Shown here: positions 11,401 to 22,843 of the stretch, piece by piece | Position numbering within the stretch: position 1 is the stretch's first letter | Layout of the letters: the number at the start of each line of letters is the position of its first letter | Source: Bigelowiella natans CCMP2755 | Lineage: Eukaryota > Cercozoa > Chlorarachniophyceae | Assembly: GCA_000320545.1 (NCBI GenBank) | Contig: ADNK01001130.1 | Span: forward strand, 91,001-155,000 | Length of the DNA stretch: 64,000 nt | Direction: 5' to 3' | Position numbers and translations under genes: made by a program | The notes under the pieces: generated by a model | Database searches by the model: none | What the model saw: the letters and a program-made list of their open reading frames with translations, nothing else | Told to the model about the DNA's origin: nothing

Positions 11401-13599
11401 AGAGTTCTATTCGATATCAAGAATTAACTGCCCAGCTAACTAAAAGAATCCAGGAACATGTTCAAAGGTTAATCATCATGTCAATGTTGTAGGGCTTTCA
11501 GAATCTATTTTGCTAGGTGTCTTGAGGTCGAATTCGGTGAGATAACGCCGGTTCATCAAGAAAATTTTGTGAGGAAGGTTCAAGAGGCCCGATGGAGTAG
11601 CCGTAAAATAGTTTAATTGATGCTAAAGTAGCTGCAAGTAGTTCCAGCATTGGAAGAAGTATGAGGTCATCCAATGGCCTTAGCACAGAGGAGATCGAAT
11701 CTATTAAATCACGAAAGGATGTAAGCATCTCTCTTCACTCCGTGATGTCCTTGGTAAATATATACATTTATTCAGTATCCTCAAGATCTTTTTCACCTGA
11801 TGATGTCATTTGATAACACCAAAAGGCCGAGAAAGGCTTTCAAAGAGTAACAGATTCTGCTGTCAATGGCCTCGCAGTAAGATTTATTTTTTAATGTAGA
11901 TAATACTCATAACTGAACGTAACCCTAGGGATTTGTGGTTTCAATTTGCAAAGAAGAGTTCAAATCTCTATTTTCACCTAGTTGGTTGAAGATTGTAAGC
12001 CAGGAGAATTGCCAGAAGCCAACAGCCACTTTGAACATAGAAAGTGCCTTAGAACCTCCGCAACTTCTTCAACTCCAGCTATCGAATTGCGCTGTGGCAG
12101 CAACGCCAACTTCGGAATCTGGTAGCATTCCCTTTTTTAAGGAAGAAATTCCTGCAGTCGTACAAATTGCTCAGGTGAAGCCGTGGTTTAATGTGATGAA
12201 ATGTGTCTCAATGATCTGATACTTAAATTCCTTTACAGGAGCTCCAACTTGCTATGGTCGATTATGCAGCGTTGGTATAGAAATTTATTCAATTGTTGAA
12301 ATAAACATTTAGTAATCTATCTAAAGAGTTTCAATGCTCCAGATATCTGACGAAAAAGTTCAGTCCCAGCTCGCCGAACGACTAGTGATGAGAACTTTGA
12401 AAACATATTTTTCTCAGGTGATAAAGTATTTTGGCTTAAGTAGAGAGTTCTGATTGTAAACGATTATGACAGTTTGCAGCATCAAAGCGAAGACTCACAG
12501 ACGATCAAAGAACGGTTTTTTAATTTCGAAGTTCAGAAAATGTATGATGGTCTGAAAAGTTGAATTTTCGAAGAAATTTGGCTCTGGAATTTCTGCAGAT
12601 TTAGATGCAATGAAGTCTCGATTAAAGGTATTTACTGCTTTAAAAATTCTCAATTTTCTCCTTCCAACCGTACAATTTCTATAGGATCCTTCGGGGATTG
12701 AGAACAACAAAGCAGAAGTCTACGCGTAAGTAAATCATATGCAACAAATTAATATCTAATTATCTCACAAAATTAGGTTTGAGGACAGTATGTTAAACAA
12801 TTGTTTCGACAAGTTTATGTTTGTTTCGGATTTTCTTAATGAGCAAGATCCAGAAAAAGCAGCCGTTGCTTTAACAAATGTATATCTAAAGTTAATACAA
12901 ACCATTAAGGTATAGTCCTTTATTCAATTACGCCATACTTCTGACCAATACAGGCACTGGGAACAATAATTACGGAATTCAACGCACATGAAGGACTAAA
13001 CTTCGTTACGGGGATGTCGAAGCTACGGCCAGATCTAAGTGCACAATGGAAGCTGCTTCTGCAACAGGTAGGATGTCCTCAGCGGTGGAGCTTCTTCTTA
13101 AATGATTTAGCATCCATTGATCTCTGAATAAGCTAATTTTAAGATCACAATTTTTATCAAAGGAGTTCCAGTATCGACTTTCCAATCATGAAGAGGAAAC
13201 TGAGGTAATATCTACAACTTCTGTATAAAGATTGTTCATTTTGTAAAGTTTATCCTATCCCACAAGGGTAAATCAGTTGACACAATAGCACAGAGGCTGC
13301 GACTGCCCTGGGCGTCCTTGAGCAATGGTTCTCCTTCCATTGAAAGTGACGTCTCCAGTTCATGGCTTTCGAACTTTGGAGTCACCGTAACGCGCTCCGA
13401 GACAGAAGCTACTTCTCATGACCCTCATGTAGAGTCAAAAATATCCCAAAACGCACCTCCACCTTCTGTGAAGCCAGATGATGATACAAAAGAACAATCA
13501 GCTGCTACAGCAGTGAAAAAGACGTCACATGTTAGATCCAACACCATGGACACTGACATTGACGCAGAAATAATATCTCTGGATGATTTTCTTTCGTGA
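8426..13599 (+). CDS. SEC6: Exocyst complex component SEC6 (EXOC3)
   Basis: Subunit of the octameric exocyst, which tethers secretory vesicles to the plasma membrane. The protein is spread over many small exons with short AT-rich introns. Segments that match EXOC3 in order: TPDQLENLPQYKSQFREKME near 8571; RVEILQREVSAVPAKLKA near 9040; the repeat entry IEESIVETFYQVLQGDPNRL near 9860; LVDDLYLVKDEVCPLYPSDY near 10150; LLRWSSWIQRFRQHVKTLG near 10426; QSQLAERLVMRTLKTYFSQF near 12360; FEDSMLNNCFDKFMFVSDFL near 12780; and MSKLRPDLSAQWKLLLQQ near 13015. Animal SEC6 ends near the equivalent of this last block. Here a further acidic Ser/Thr-rich tail of about 100 residues follows, ending SLDDFLS at 13599. 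An in-frame ATG at 8411 is a possible earlier start. Exon borders in the middle are provisional. Confidence 0.87.
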
Positions 13600-14532
13600 T
13601 CGACAAAGATATCACAGCAGCTCTCAACAGTCCATGGTTTAAGTTCTGATCATGAATGTGTAAAAAATAAAAGCAATGAGCCAGTTATTGAGCATCGAAT
13701 GAATCATGACACAGCTCAACTATTACAATTCTCTTGTTCACAGAATGGACAGATGGTGCGTGCTAGCGTGTGAGATCCAATTGCGAGCGCTACATGACGA
13801 CAATTTTGAGCATTTCGGCTACATGCACATGACAATTACATCTGCGCAGAGTGCAATGCAGACTTGAGAGGACTAGAGGATGTGATGAATCACGAACATG
13901 CTAGATGCATGTATGTGCGTTGCATGACTAATAGCCAATCTAGGTAGCTAGCAATCTAGCAATGCTCAAAAAGGCCTAGATGACTTCCTTAGCAACGGCC
14001 TGCTCTAATGCTGGACGAATCATTTCATCCACAAGCCACCTAGATCAGTTTTAGAGTGTTACATGCATGCTAGCATGCGGCCTAAATGCTCGCGCGCATT
14101 TCTAAGCTTCAACTCTGAAACCCTCTGAAATGTTCTAAAAAGCTTCTAGCTAGCATGCTAGCATGGTCTAGTGGTTACGACAGAACAGAATCTGTCAAGC
14201 GTACATTCACATCTCTTGATCTAACGAGCTAGCTAGCTAGTTAAACATGCATGATTGCACATCTAGACACGGCAAAACTAGAAAAGGTTACATCCCAAGT
14301 TTCAAACAGTATGTTGCACATCTTGCACACAGCTCACTCACTATGTCGAAGCGTTAATTGCTGTTGAATTGAGTAATGAAACCATGAAGCCTTAGCCTGC
14401 CACTAGTGCATTTTGCGGACATTCACAACATGTATTTGAATTCTACAATGTCTAATGGAAGGAGAACAATAATGTCCATTATTTACTTGAGGTGATTACT
14501 TTTTTTGTCATTTATTTGATCATTGTGTTCTT
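13600..14532. other. CTAG/GCATGC-rich intergenic spacer with tRNA-like A box
   Basis: This gap lies between two convergent gene ends. It has many GCTAGC, CTAGCTAG and GCATGC words, including GCATGCTAGCATGG at 14153-14166. Directly after it, TGGTCTAGTGG (14163-14173) matches the tRNA A-box consensus, but no tRNA fold or good B box follows. No coding exon seen. Confidence 0.6.
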
Positions 14533-15763
14533 CTATTCGAAGGGAGATTCAAAAGTTGATGTCCTTCTGACCATGAACGCCAACACACCATTTGGACTGT
14601 CGTAAGGTTCCCTGTGCAACATTTTCTGCGTCCTAGCAAATTTCAAAATACATGTTATAAACCATTCCGATCGTGACAATCAACAATAAACCTGTAGCCA
14701 ATACGCTGATAAAATCCTATTGCATGAGCTTGTGAATGCAGGGATGTCGTTCTGTAAATTTTACATTGCACAACAAGGATTCAACCCAAGAATAATGATT
14801 TCAAGATGGTAAAGATTCGGGAATTGAATTTATTACATTAAGTTCTTTTCCTCGGCAAGCATGTGAATCATGTCCATGACACTCTGTGCATATCCTTGCC
14901 GTCGATACTCCTGGATGCACAATGATGAGAACAGCGAAACACATAGTTCTGGCAAATACCTATAGCCGTCATTACCTTGAGCACTGCAACGTTCGACACA
15001 ATTCCTTGTCGATATAATCCGTCTCTCAAAGTAACCATCCTCCCTGATGAAGCATATCCCTCATTTTCTGACTACCGCGAGCGTAAAAAAAAATCTTTTT
15101 TTGACGGGCAAACATACCTGTAGCAACTGGGATGGTAGGGTTTTCTCTATGGTACGACACCACATGGAAAACCTACAGGCGAGTCAAAAGTAGATATGAA
15201 CTCTCGCGCAAGAAAATAGCGGAATATCATAGGAGTCACCATACCTCAGGCATCAATGCGGGATTTCCCTTTGAGTCCATGTCCCACTGGTCAAAGGCAT
15301 TGAGAATTCCCTAATTCACACAATACTACTTACAAAAACCGCACGATGGGTGATTGAAATTTACCTGTTCTTCGACAAACACTTTCTTCCGAACATGCAT
15401 GGCGTCTTTAAGATTCTCTAGTTCTGATGCCATAATCGTACGAGGTGCAGCCCTCCCCTCTTTACTGCTTTTTCGAAGGTCTAGGCTATCCTCCCCATTT
15501 CCTATACTTGATCTTAATTGTTCGATTCCTGGCTCTTGGTCCCGCATTGAAATTCTTATCCTTCGCGTAGTAGCTGGCGTCCTAATTCGATGCGCCGTCC
15601 CATGTAGCGAGCATCGATTGCTCCCTATGGTTATACTCGAGCCAGATCCAAGGCTAGGAGGGTGATTAGAGCGGATTTTACTGTATAGACATGCAAGAGA
15701 AAGGCAGAAGAGCAGACTCGAGAACGGGTAACTGGTAGCACAATCTCGTTGGGTCATCATCAC
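14533..15763 (-). CDS. GNAT-family N-acetyltransferase with hydrophobic N-terminal leader
   Basis: Acyl-CoA-dependent acetyltransferase; the substrate is not predictable from sequence. Exons: 15763-15365, 15310 to about 15243, a short exon near 15176, one near 15050, 14910-14837, 14751-14692 and 14632-14533. The joined domain reads DAMHVRKKVFVEEQGILNAF (typical GNAT strand 1/helix 1), then HVVSYHRENPTIPVATG, GRMVTLRDG, the acetyl-CoA loop AVLKEYRRQGYAQSVMDMIH (R-R-Q-G-Y-A), and the final HSQAHAIGFYQRIGYR. This order is complete and resembles ElaA/YjcF-like single-domain GNATs. Ahead of it lie about 110 residues absent from bacterial members: a hydrophobic stretch SSLLFCLSLACLYSKIRS that could be a signal peptide, anchor or organelle-targeting leader, then an Arg/Ser-rich linker. 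Ends RRTSTFESPFE. Confidence 0.87.
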
Positions 15764-16239
15764 ATTAGGCTAGGTGCTCATGTGTGGGCGACGGGCAGCT
15801 TCTTCCTCCTCCAGCTCGTAGGAAGCCGAAAAGATAGGCTATCCTGCTATTACCGACATTTTTATTGGAAGAACTTATTTTTTTTAATTTAGTAATAAAA
15901 TGCGATTAATAAAATGCTATTTCATGCATGTGCTGAGATGTACTCCTAACAATGAGCGCTACGTGTGGCAACTTTGGAAGGAAATCCTATGGTGCGTGCA
16001 TTGTTTACTCACCTGAGATCTATGTGAAGAGTAGTAGTAGGTCAACTACGTCTAACGACATCGTGGTTCTCTTTCTTTTTGCAGTTGCCGCTTCTTCCTC
16101 TTCTCCTTCGTTTGTGCCGAGTACAACATGGTCGAATTTCCATCCTAAGACAAGCATGAGGCCAAGTCGTAGAGGAGAAGTGTCGCCTTCTGTGCTTTCA
16201 GTCTGTGTGTCATGAGCAAGGACATGCCTCTATCTTGGA
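15764..16239 (+). other. Upstream region of CaaX protein with possible 5' exons
   Basis: Starting at ATG 15952, MSATCGNFGRKSY runs to a GTGCGT donor near 15992; after a TTTTTGCAG acceptor near 16084 a Ser-rich segment reads on to TGA 16213-16215. It could be a separate short protein or, if spliced again before the TGA, the N-terminus of the next gene. I could not find a convincing second intron. Confidence 0.3.
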
Positions 16240-16965
16240 GTGAGTTTTGGAGAGAGCACTGTTCCTTGTGTCGCTGTCCCAAAATTCCCTGCAAATCGAT
16301 CGTCCGACATCATGAGCATCATGTCTTCGCACAACAAACAACTTTCCGAGTTCCGTCTGCCGGCGCGCTTCCGGTTCCAGCCTCTTCGGGTCGCTCCCAG
16401 CTTCGACCATTGCGCGCACATATACAGTAGCATGCAAGCGGCCAAAATCTCATCTTCTAAACAAATTCCATCACCTTCTAACCTTGCAGTACCAAACTCT
16501 CCCGGAAAGCGTGTCGTGGAAAAAGGGAAGGGTGAAATCTCGAGTGGGGGAGTCGAAATACAAGCTTCAGACGTTGAACACAAATTTGGGAAGTCGCTCG
16601 AAAACTTTGTGCCTCGTCATTCAAATCCAATGGTTCTTATAAATCCAATGAACAATGAGAGACGGTATGAAATTAAAAATATGCTACTCTCGAGCCCAGG
16701 CCCTCGCTCCTTCGCCTGGCAATCTACTGGGCTATCTAACATCGAACAAGAAAATCGATACCAATGGGAATATTATTTTGCTTGGAGATACGCTGCAAAT
16801 GGGGAAGATGATGAAGAATTTCGGGAATTATTGAGGACCGACACTAAAGAATATGTAAAATCTGAAAAACCGATGAGATTCCGTGAAAATTGCCGCTTCC
16901 ACTGCGATTCTAAATGTCCCTGCAACGAAAGAAGAAACTGTGAAAATACCTGTGCCATTATTTAA
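16240..16965 (+). CDS. Uncharacterised protein ending in Cys-rich segment and CaaX box
   Basis: Uninterrupted frame of 241 codons starting MSFGESTVPCVAV; the next in-frame Met codons are MSIMSSHNKQ, so the true start is uncertain. The middle is Ser/Pro-rich; the C-terminal half is more globular, with NPMVLINPMNNERRYEIKN, GPRSFAWQST and YQWEYYFAWRYAANGEDDEE. The last 26 residues hold six cysteines (CRFHCDSKCPCNERRNCENT) and the protein ends CAII, a match to the CaaX prenylation signal; the terminal Ile would favour geranylgeranylation. That suggests membrane attachment through lipid, with the neighbouring cysteines as possible palmitoylation sites. I recognise no family. Upstream exons around 15952-16215 may belong to it. 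Confidence 0.5.
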   Translation: MSFGESTVPCVAVPKFPANRSSDIMSIMSSHNKQLSEFRLPARFRFQPLRVAPSFDHCAHIYSSMQAAKISSSKQIPSPSNLAVPNSPGKRVVEKGKGEISSGGVEIQASDVEHKFGKSLENFVPRHSNPMVLINPMNNERRYEIKNMLLSSPGPRSFAWQSTGLSNIEQENRYQWEYYFAWRYAANGEDDEEFRELLRTDTKEYVKSEKPMRFRENCRFHCDSKCPCNERRNCENTCAII

Positions 16966-17875
16966 GTTAACTAGACCAATGATGACTACCGCTAAACATT
17001 AGGATACATTCGGAGTTGTTAGAGTACATGCAACTACTTAGTACTTCGAGATGCCAACGTGATGATAGCTAGCAAACAGCAAACAGGAGATTTCGAAGAC
17101 TCATTAGCTAAGAGCAACTAGCATGTTCACGTTCAAGAGTTACAAAACAAACTTCGTGGTGTCCATTACTGAGACAAATTTAATCATGTGCAAGATGGTG
17201 TGTCACATCATATATATAATGAGTACTTCTAGACTTATTCTATCCGCTCAGCGCTTAGCGAAAGGACGGTCACCATTTCAGTTTGTCTAGTTGTGCTGTC
17301 TAGCTGTCCTGAATCTAGCAATATGTGCCTACGCCGCGGGCACATAACGCTCAGTTATTTGCAAGTAACAAGACGGCAGCGAGTTAATGCTGTACATGAT
17401 GTTCCTTGCTTGCTAGCTTGTGTGACGATAATTCTTGATAGTGTCGCGCTCGCATCGCTAGATCGCATCTCTAAATCTGACTAGCTGCGAGGATCAGCGC
17501 AATTCTAAAAGTACGTGTGCACTTAATAGTTTGAGCGCATGGGCGTGGCTGTATGTACACGCATTCTTTGCTAGTTTTGTGGCTGCATTATCAAAATCTC
17601 TAGATGTGTTGGGTGTGATCTATTTCTGGTGTCCCTCCAGAAGCAAACCCACCCTTCGTTGCATTAGCTAGCTCTAGCTTGACGCATCTTGCATGTGTAC
17701 AATAGACAGAACAACTTCGATGCTAAATAGCTACTTTTTAATTATCAATATGACCTCAACAACAGCTTATACCATTCATGATATTGCATGCAGGAAGAAC
17801 GCCATTGGATGCAATACCAGGCGAATGGTATGCTCTGTGTATGTAATATTCTCATGGACTTCATTTCTCCTCGAT
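16966..17875. other. CTAG-rich intergenic spacer
   Basis: This is the 3' side of both the CaaX gene and TOR. It is rich in TAGCTAGC-type words (for example 17064-17075 and 17404-17417) with no microsatellites and no exon-like segment. Open frames here overlap the antisense of the last TOR exon. Confidence 0.5.
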
Positions 17876-18614
17876 TTACCAGAAAGGGCACCATCCAATG
17901 TAACATTGACTTAGATTTGCGTGCGATGTTGCTTGACGGATCAACTTTTCCACTTGTTGAGGCACATTCAGCGGCTCACCTAAGATGTGTAGTACGAAAG
18001 ACGAGGAGGTTGACACATGCTGTTGTCGTTGGACATGAGCATTACATAATCATGACTGTGCATCTCTCTATTCTTCTTCGCTGTTGCTTTTCGTCAAGAA
18101 AATGTAGTTATTACCGTCTCCAAAATCCTTCCCATCTAGCTTGTCAGCTATTCGTCCTATTACTTTAAGGGCTTTTTGATTCAAAACACCTGTCCCCCCT
18201 ACCCCTTCTCTGTTATTATTGTTTTCCGTTGCGGCCGCTTCTTCCTCGCGGCCGAGAAGTGCTGCAGAGCTCTCAGAAAGCCCACTTCCCTGATCACCAG
18301 TAGAAACACAGATAGATATATCACATGCTTGTGCCATAAAAATGGCCAACTTCCTCCTCCTCCTCCTCCTTCTCCCCTAAAGCTTCACGCACCTTTTCAT
18401 CGTCATCATTGTCATCTTCTTCAATCTCCTCCTTTTGCTCTGGATTCTCATGCAGGCGGCTAACTTTGGTTTGCAAGAGACGCCAATTTATGAGCGGATC
18501 ATATACGAATGCCTCTAACACTGCCATGACACTCTCCTTGTGTCCTCTTAACACACGCATCACCGCCTCGCACGTGGAACGGAAGTTTCCTTCAATTCCG
18601 CTTACCTAAGAATA

Positions 18615-18648
<34 letters not shown>

Positions 18649-18853
18649 GCTCCCTAAGAATTCTTCTAGTACCATCACGTGAAAGTAGGCTGTTACCTCC
18701 ATTGCATTGATCAGCATTCGAGTGAGCCGGAAAGGAATTTTCTCAGGAAACTTTTCGCGCTGCATTGCCACCTGACAACAATTCATTGTGACGATGATGC
18801 TTGCTAAATGATGACTCACGGAATGACTTACGAAGCTGCTTATGAGTCAACGT

Positions 18854-18892
<39 letters not shown>

Positions 18893-20142
18893 CATATTAT
18901 ATGTATGTATAGAGAGAGGCGAAAGATATATGACACTGACGATTGTACTGGTAATTTGGCAGAACTTAAACAGATGTGTACGCACCTCAAAGCAGTCACC
19001 GAAATCGATATGAATGATCTTTCCGGAGAATTGATCCAGCATGAGGTTGCACGGGTGTCGGTCGCCCAGTCCCAAAATGTAGCCAACCATGCACATCACC
19101 GCGAGAGATCTTGTGTAATTCGTTCGCCTATCAAGCCAAGTCTCCGAGTCCTGGCTTTTCAGCCAAAGCACATGGTACAAGTCCAGCCCAGAGGTGCGGC
19201 TAAGCGCGTACTCGAATACCTCGATCTTCTCTATCACTGTGAGCTGCTCGTACACGCGGTTGGAGAAGGCCTTGATCAGCATCGTTTCTACTTGAATCAT
19301 GATTGCCCGCGCGTCTCTATACTCTTTGATGAGAGAGTGCAGCGTGTCGCAGTTCTCTAGCCATTGGATCAGACCGGAGTTCGGAGCGAGAGGAATCACA
19401 GAGTACCTAAAGGCAGCAGCAGCAGCAGCACACCATAACATAGAGCATAGAGCATCACAGAAAGAAGATGATCAACGAATGCCGATGTGATGGAAGTGAC
19501 GACAAGCTCGGATATCGATCGACCAACTACCTGTGGATGTTTAGGTTCTTTTGCGTAGTTTGATCATCTGTTGCCAGGAGAGTATTGACCAATCCAAACA
19601 GCTGCATAACCCTTTCATCTTGTCTAAGATCCTCGTGGCCCTTGAGCAGGAACGAGTACTCGAGCTAAGATTGTAGCAGTAGTAGATCACGACAGATAAG
19701 ATTCCAAGAGATGGGGGAGAGAGGAGGGAGAGAGGCGTTTTCATTTCGAAGACAGCCGTGATAAGCATGATTGAAATAGTATGATCTTGGTGTTCGATGC
19801 CATCATCATATTCGGTACTACTACTACTACTACTACAACGACTACTCTCCGAGTCTTTTCCCCGCCCTCCTCATATGCATTTGATCATCATCAAATGGGT
19901 GAATGAATGATGCTGACGATGATTGATCTTACGATGGTGATGATGATAGTAGGTAAGTACTATTATTACCCCATCTGAGCCAATGATCGTCAGCTTTCTT
20001 GGTCTCTGTTTCGATTCGATCACTTTAAGGCGAGGCTCGAACCACGCAATGCGAGTGATTTTACCCTCCATTCCTTCGTCCACGCTGTATGTAGCAAGTA
20101 AAGTGCTGTTTATGTGATGTGTGTCTGTCTATCTGGGAGAGA

Positions 20143-20188
<46 letters not shown>

Positions 20189-20734
20189 GTTGTGCGTGCA
20201 AAATAGGCTATCTTTCTCTCTCCCCCCTCCCTTCCCTCTCCACATACCTGTTGCCGTACTCCTTGCTTCCTCCACCAAAATGCTGCAAGTGCTGATCTTG
20301 ATCAACTCGAGCAGCAGCAGCGGCAGCAGCAGCAGCCCCGCCCTTGCTATGAAGATGTTGGTAGTAATGCTGCTCATCATTCCCTTTCATCAGCATGGCC
20401 ACGCCTTCTCCCATGATAGGATACCCAACTGCCGCTGCAGCAGCTGCATCAGCGGCTCGTACAGAATCTTGGTGTTGATGATATCTGATCGCAACAAATA
20501 CAAATGATTATGGGAAAAACCGTCGTCGTCGTCGTCGTCGTCATTGCTATCATCCACTATCATCAAATACTAAAGTCTTTGAGTTGTTTGACTATCTGCA
20601 AATAGTTTGTACGCGGATCACGTCACATCACAACATACGGAGAAAGAAAGAGGTGTTGTAGCTACTACAACCACCACTATTAGCAGCAGCTACTACTTGC
20701 GGCTGACACACACACACACACACACACAAGGTGC

Positions 20735-20775
<41 letters not shown>

Positions 20776-21201
20776 CTCTTTCTCGGCATTCGTATCAATA
20801 CGTAAAATATGTTGTTGCGAGCGACATCATTTTGACTTTGACGTTTTAACCAACCCCCCCACCCCCCTTAACCCAAAGTAAATGGTTATTACTGGTTTTG
20901 AAAGACGGTGTTGATGTTGGTACTGCTGCTGCTTGTATTATCGGATCCCCCCCCTCTCAACTTAGAAGAAGGCTGCATTCTCTTATTGCCACGACTAGCT
21001 GCTGTTCCTGCTGCTGCAGCAGCCGTTGCAAGAGCATGGGGTCTGATTAGATTGGCCGCAGATACGACTTTCTCGTATGTTCCCGGCACTGCTAGCTCAA
21101 GATGACGCACAGCTTTCAGCTTAGGAGATGCATGGTGTAAATCTACGGTCACAAGCCGTTCTTTGTTCTTGTTGATACGTCTCCACACCTATGTATGATG
21201 A

Positions 21202-21233
<32 letters not shown>

Positions 21234-21823
21234 ATGATGATGATGGGTCAATACATTCGTAATCGTCATCACTAAAAGAGCTCTCTAAGGCGGTTCAAGC
21301 AGCACGTATGTGTGTACTCGCGGTACTATTTTTTTTCTGGCCGTTTTTCCTCTTCTTCTTCTTCTTGCTCTTCTTCTTCTCTACTCCTTGTTTTTAGCCT
21401 CCTCTCACTCTCACATTGCAATAGGCGTCCCACGCTTGATTGAGGTCAGATTCGTTTGATGAAACTTTGTATCGGTCGAGCCACTCCTTAGCCTCTATCA
21501 GTTCTCTTCCGTAGCGTTGTTGAAACGCCACCTCTCGCATCGTCTGTGGTCCTTTAGCCATCAACTGATGCAAAGGCTCCACAACCTGCAGCATGCCTTC
21601 GATATTGCGTTTGCCGAACCAGAACTTGGAGGCCTCTTCCAGCGCGTCGTGCCACATTTCATGCCATAAGATCGCAACCCGAATCAATTCACTCGATATC
21701 AGCTCAGCCTGTGGTGTTTGATCAGCACGGAGGTGATGTTGGTGGTGATGGTCATTAGCAGGAGGAGAACCAAATGCTATGTAGCATCAGAAACTGTAGA
21801 TGTGCGTGTATACATATGTTTAC

Positions 21824-21864
<41 letters not shown>

Positions 21865-22453
21865 CGTCAGATTGCTCCTCTCCCCTGCTACTACCTGATC
21901 AACTAGCTTCTTCGAGTATTTCCGCATATAGTTCATGACGCCCTCCGCAGCCTTTCTCCTGGCAGCAATTTGCGACTTTGAAGCGACGGTGAGGGGATAG
22001 ATGAGCGCCTGAGGATGTTCTTTACCGATCTTTCGTAGCAACTGCTCGACGAGCTTCCGGACACCTGGATCTACCGTGTAAATGCGAGCGATTATCTGTG
22101 GAATGACCGTCAGCCATGTATGGATAGACGTTGTGTTGAAGCCCCGTGACAAAGCTGCATTGACCTTTCATATAGTGTGTAGAGCAGTCAGGGCAAAACC
22201 AACGAAATTTAAAAAAAAGAAGCGTGACAACTCCACCGGGTTGTGCTGGGTTCTTAGTTTTTTTGCTGTGTTCTTAGTTTTTTAATGTAGTGTGAGATCG
22301 ATGGCGATCGGTTGTGGCGATCGGTTGAGACTTAATTAATGCTGTGATGATAATCATCATCACCACCACCACCACCACCGCCACCACCATTCTCATCATC
22401 ATCATCATCTGCTACGGCAACTGATGAACATGCCTCTATTACTACTGCTCCAT

Positions 22454-22486
<33 letters not shown>

Positions 22487-22810
22487 GCACGCACTCAGAC
22501 ATAATATATACCTGTGGGTGCTCACTACCACCATGACTAAACCATAAAGTAAGCAGCCGTAGCACGTCCTGTAGCGTCGATCGATTGGGTCCAGCCAGAG
22601 CGATGCAGCGGAAGAACCCTTCAATAGCCGCTATTACATGCTGGTATATTTTACGAGAAGATGCTGATGCCGTGGTAGCTGCAGCAGCACCACCACCACC
22701 ATCAGCATCCTCTCCCTTCTTGGAATCTCCTCCCCCCCCCCCTCCTGCTGCTGGTGGAATCCTTTTAGCTTCCGCGTCCAAAAGGGACACCTATCGTCAA
22801 ACAATGAGGC

Positions 22811-22843
<33 letters not shown>

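Noticed and set aside
14156-14235. tRNA-like sequence: perfect A box TGGTCTAGTGG with a partial D stem and flanking GCTAGC complementarity
   Set aside because: The anticodon arm gives a six-base loop, no acceptable B box (GGTTCRANNCC) follows, and acceptor-stem pairing is expected by chance in CTAG repeats. At most a tRNA relic.
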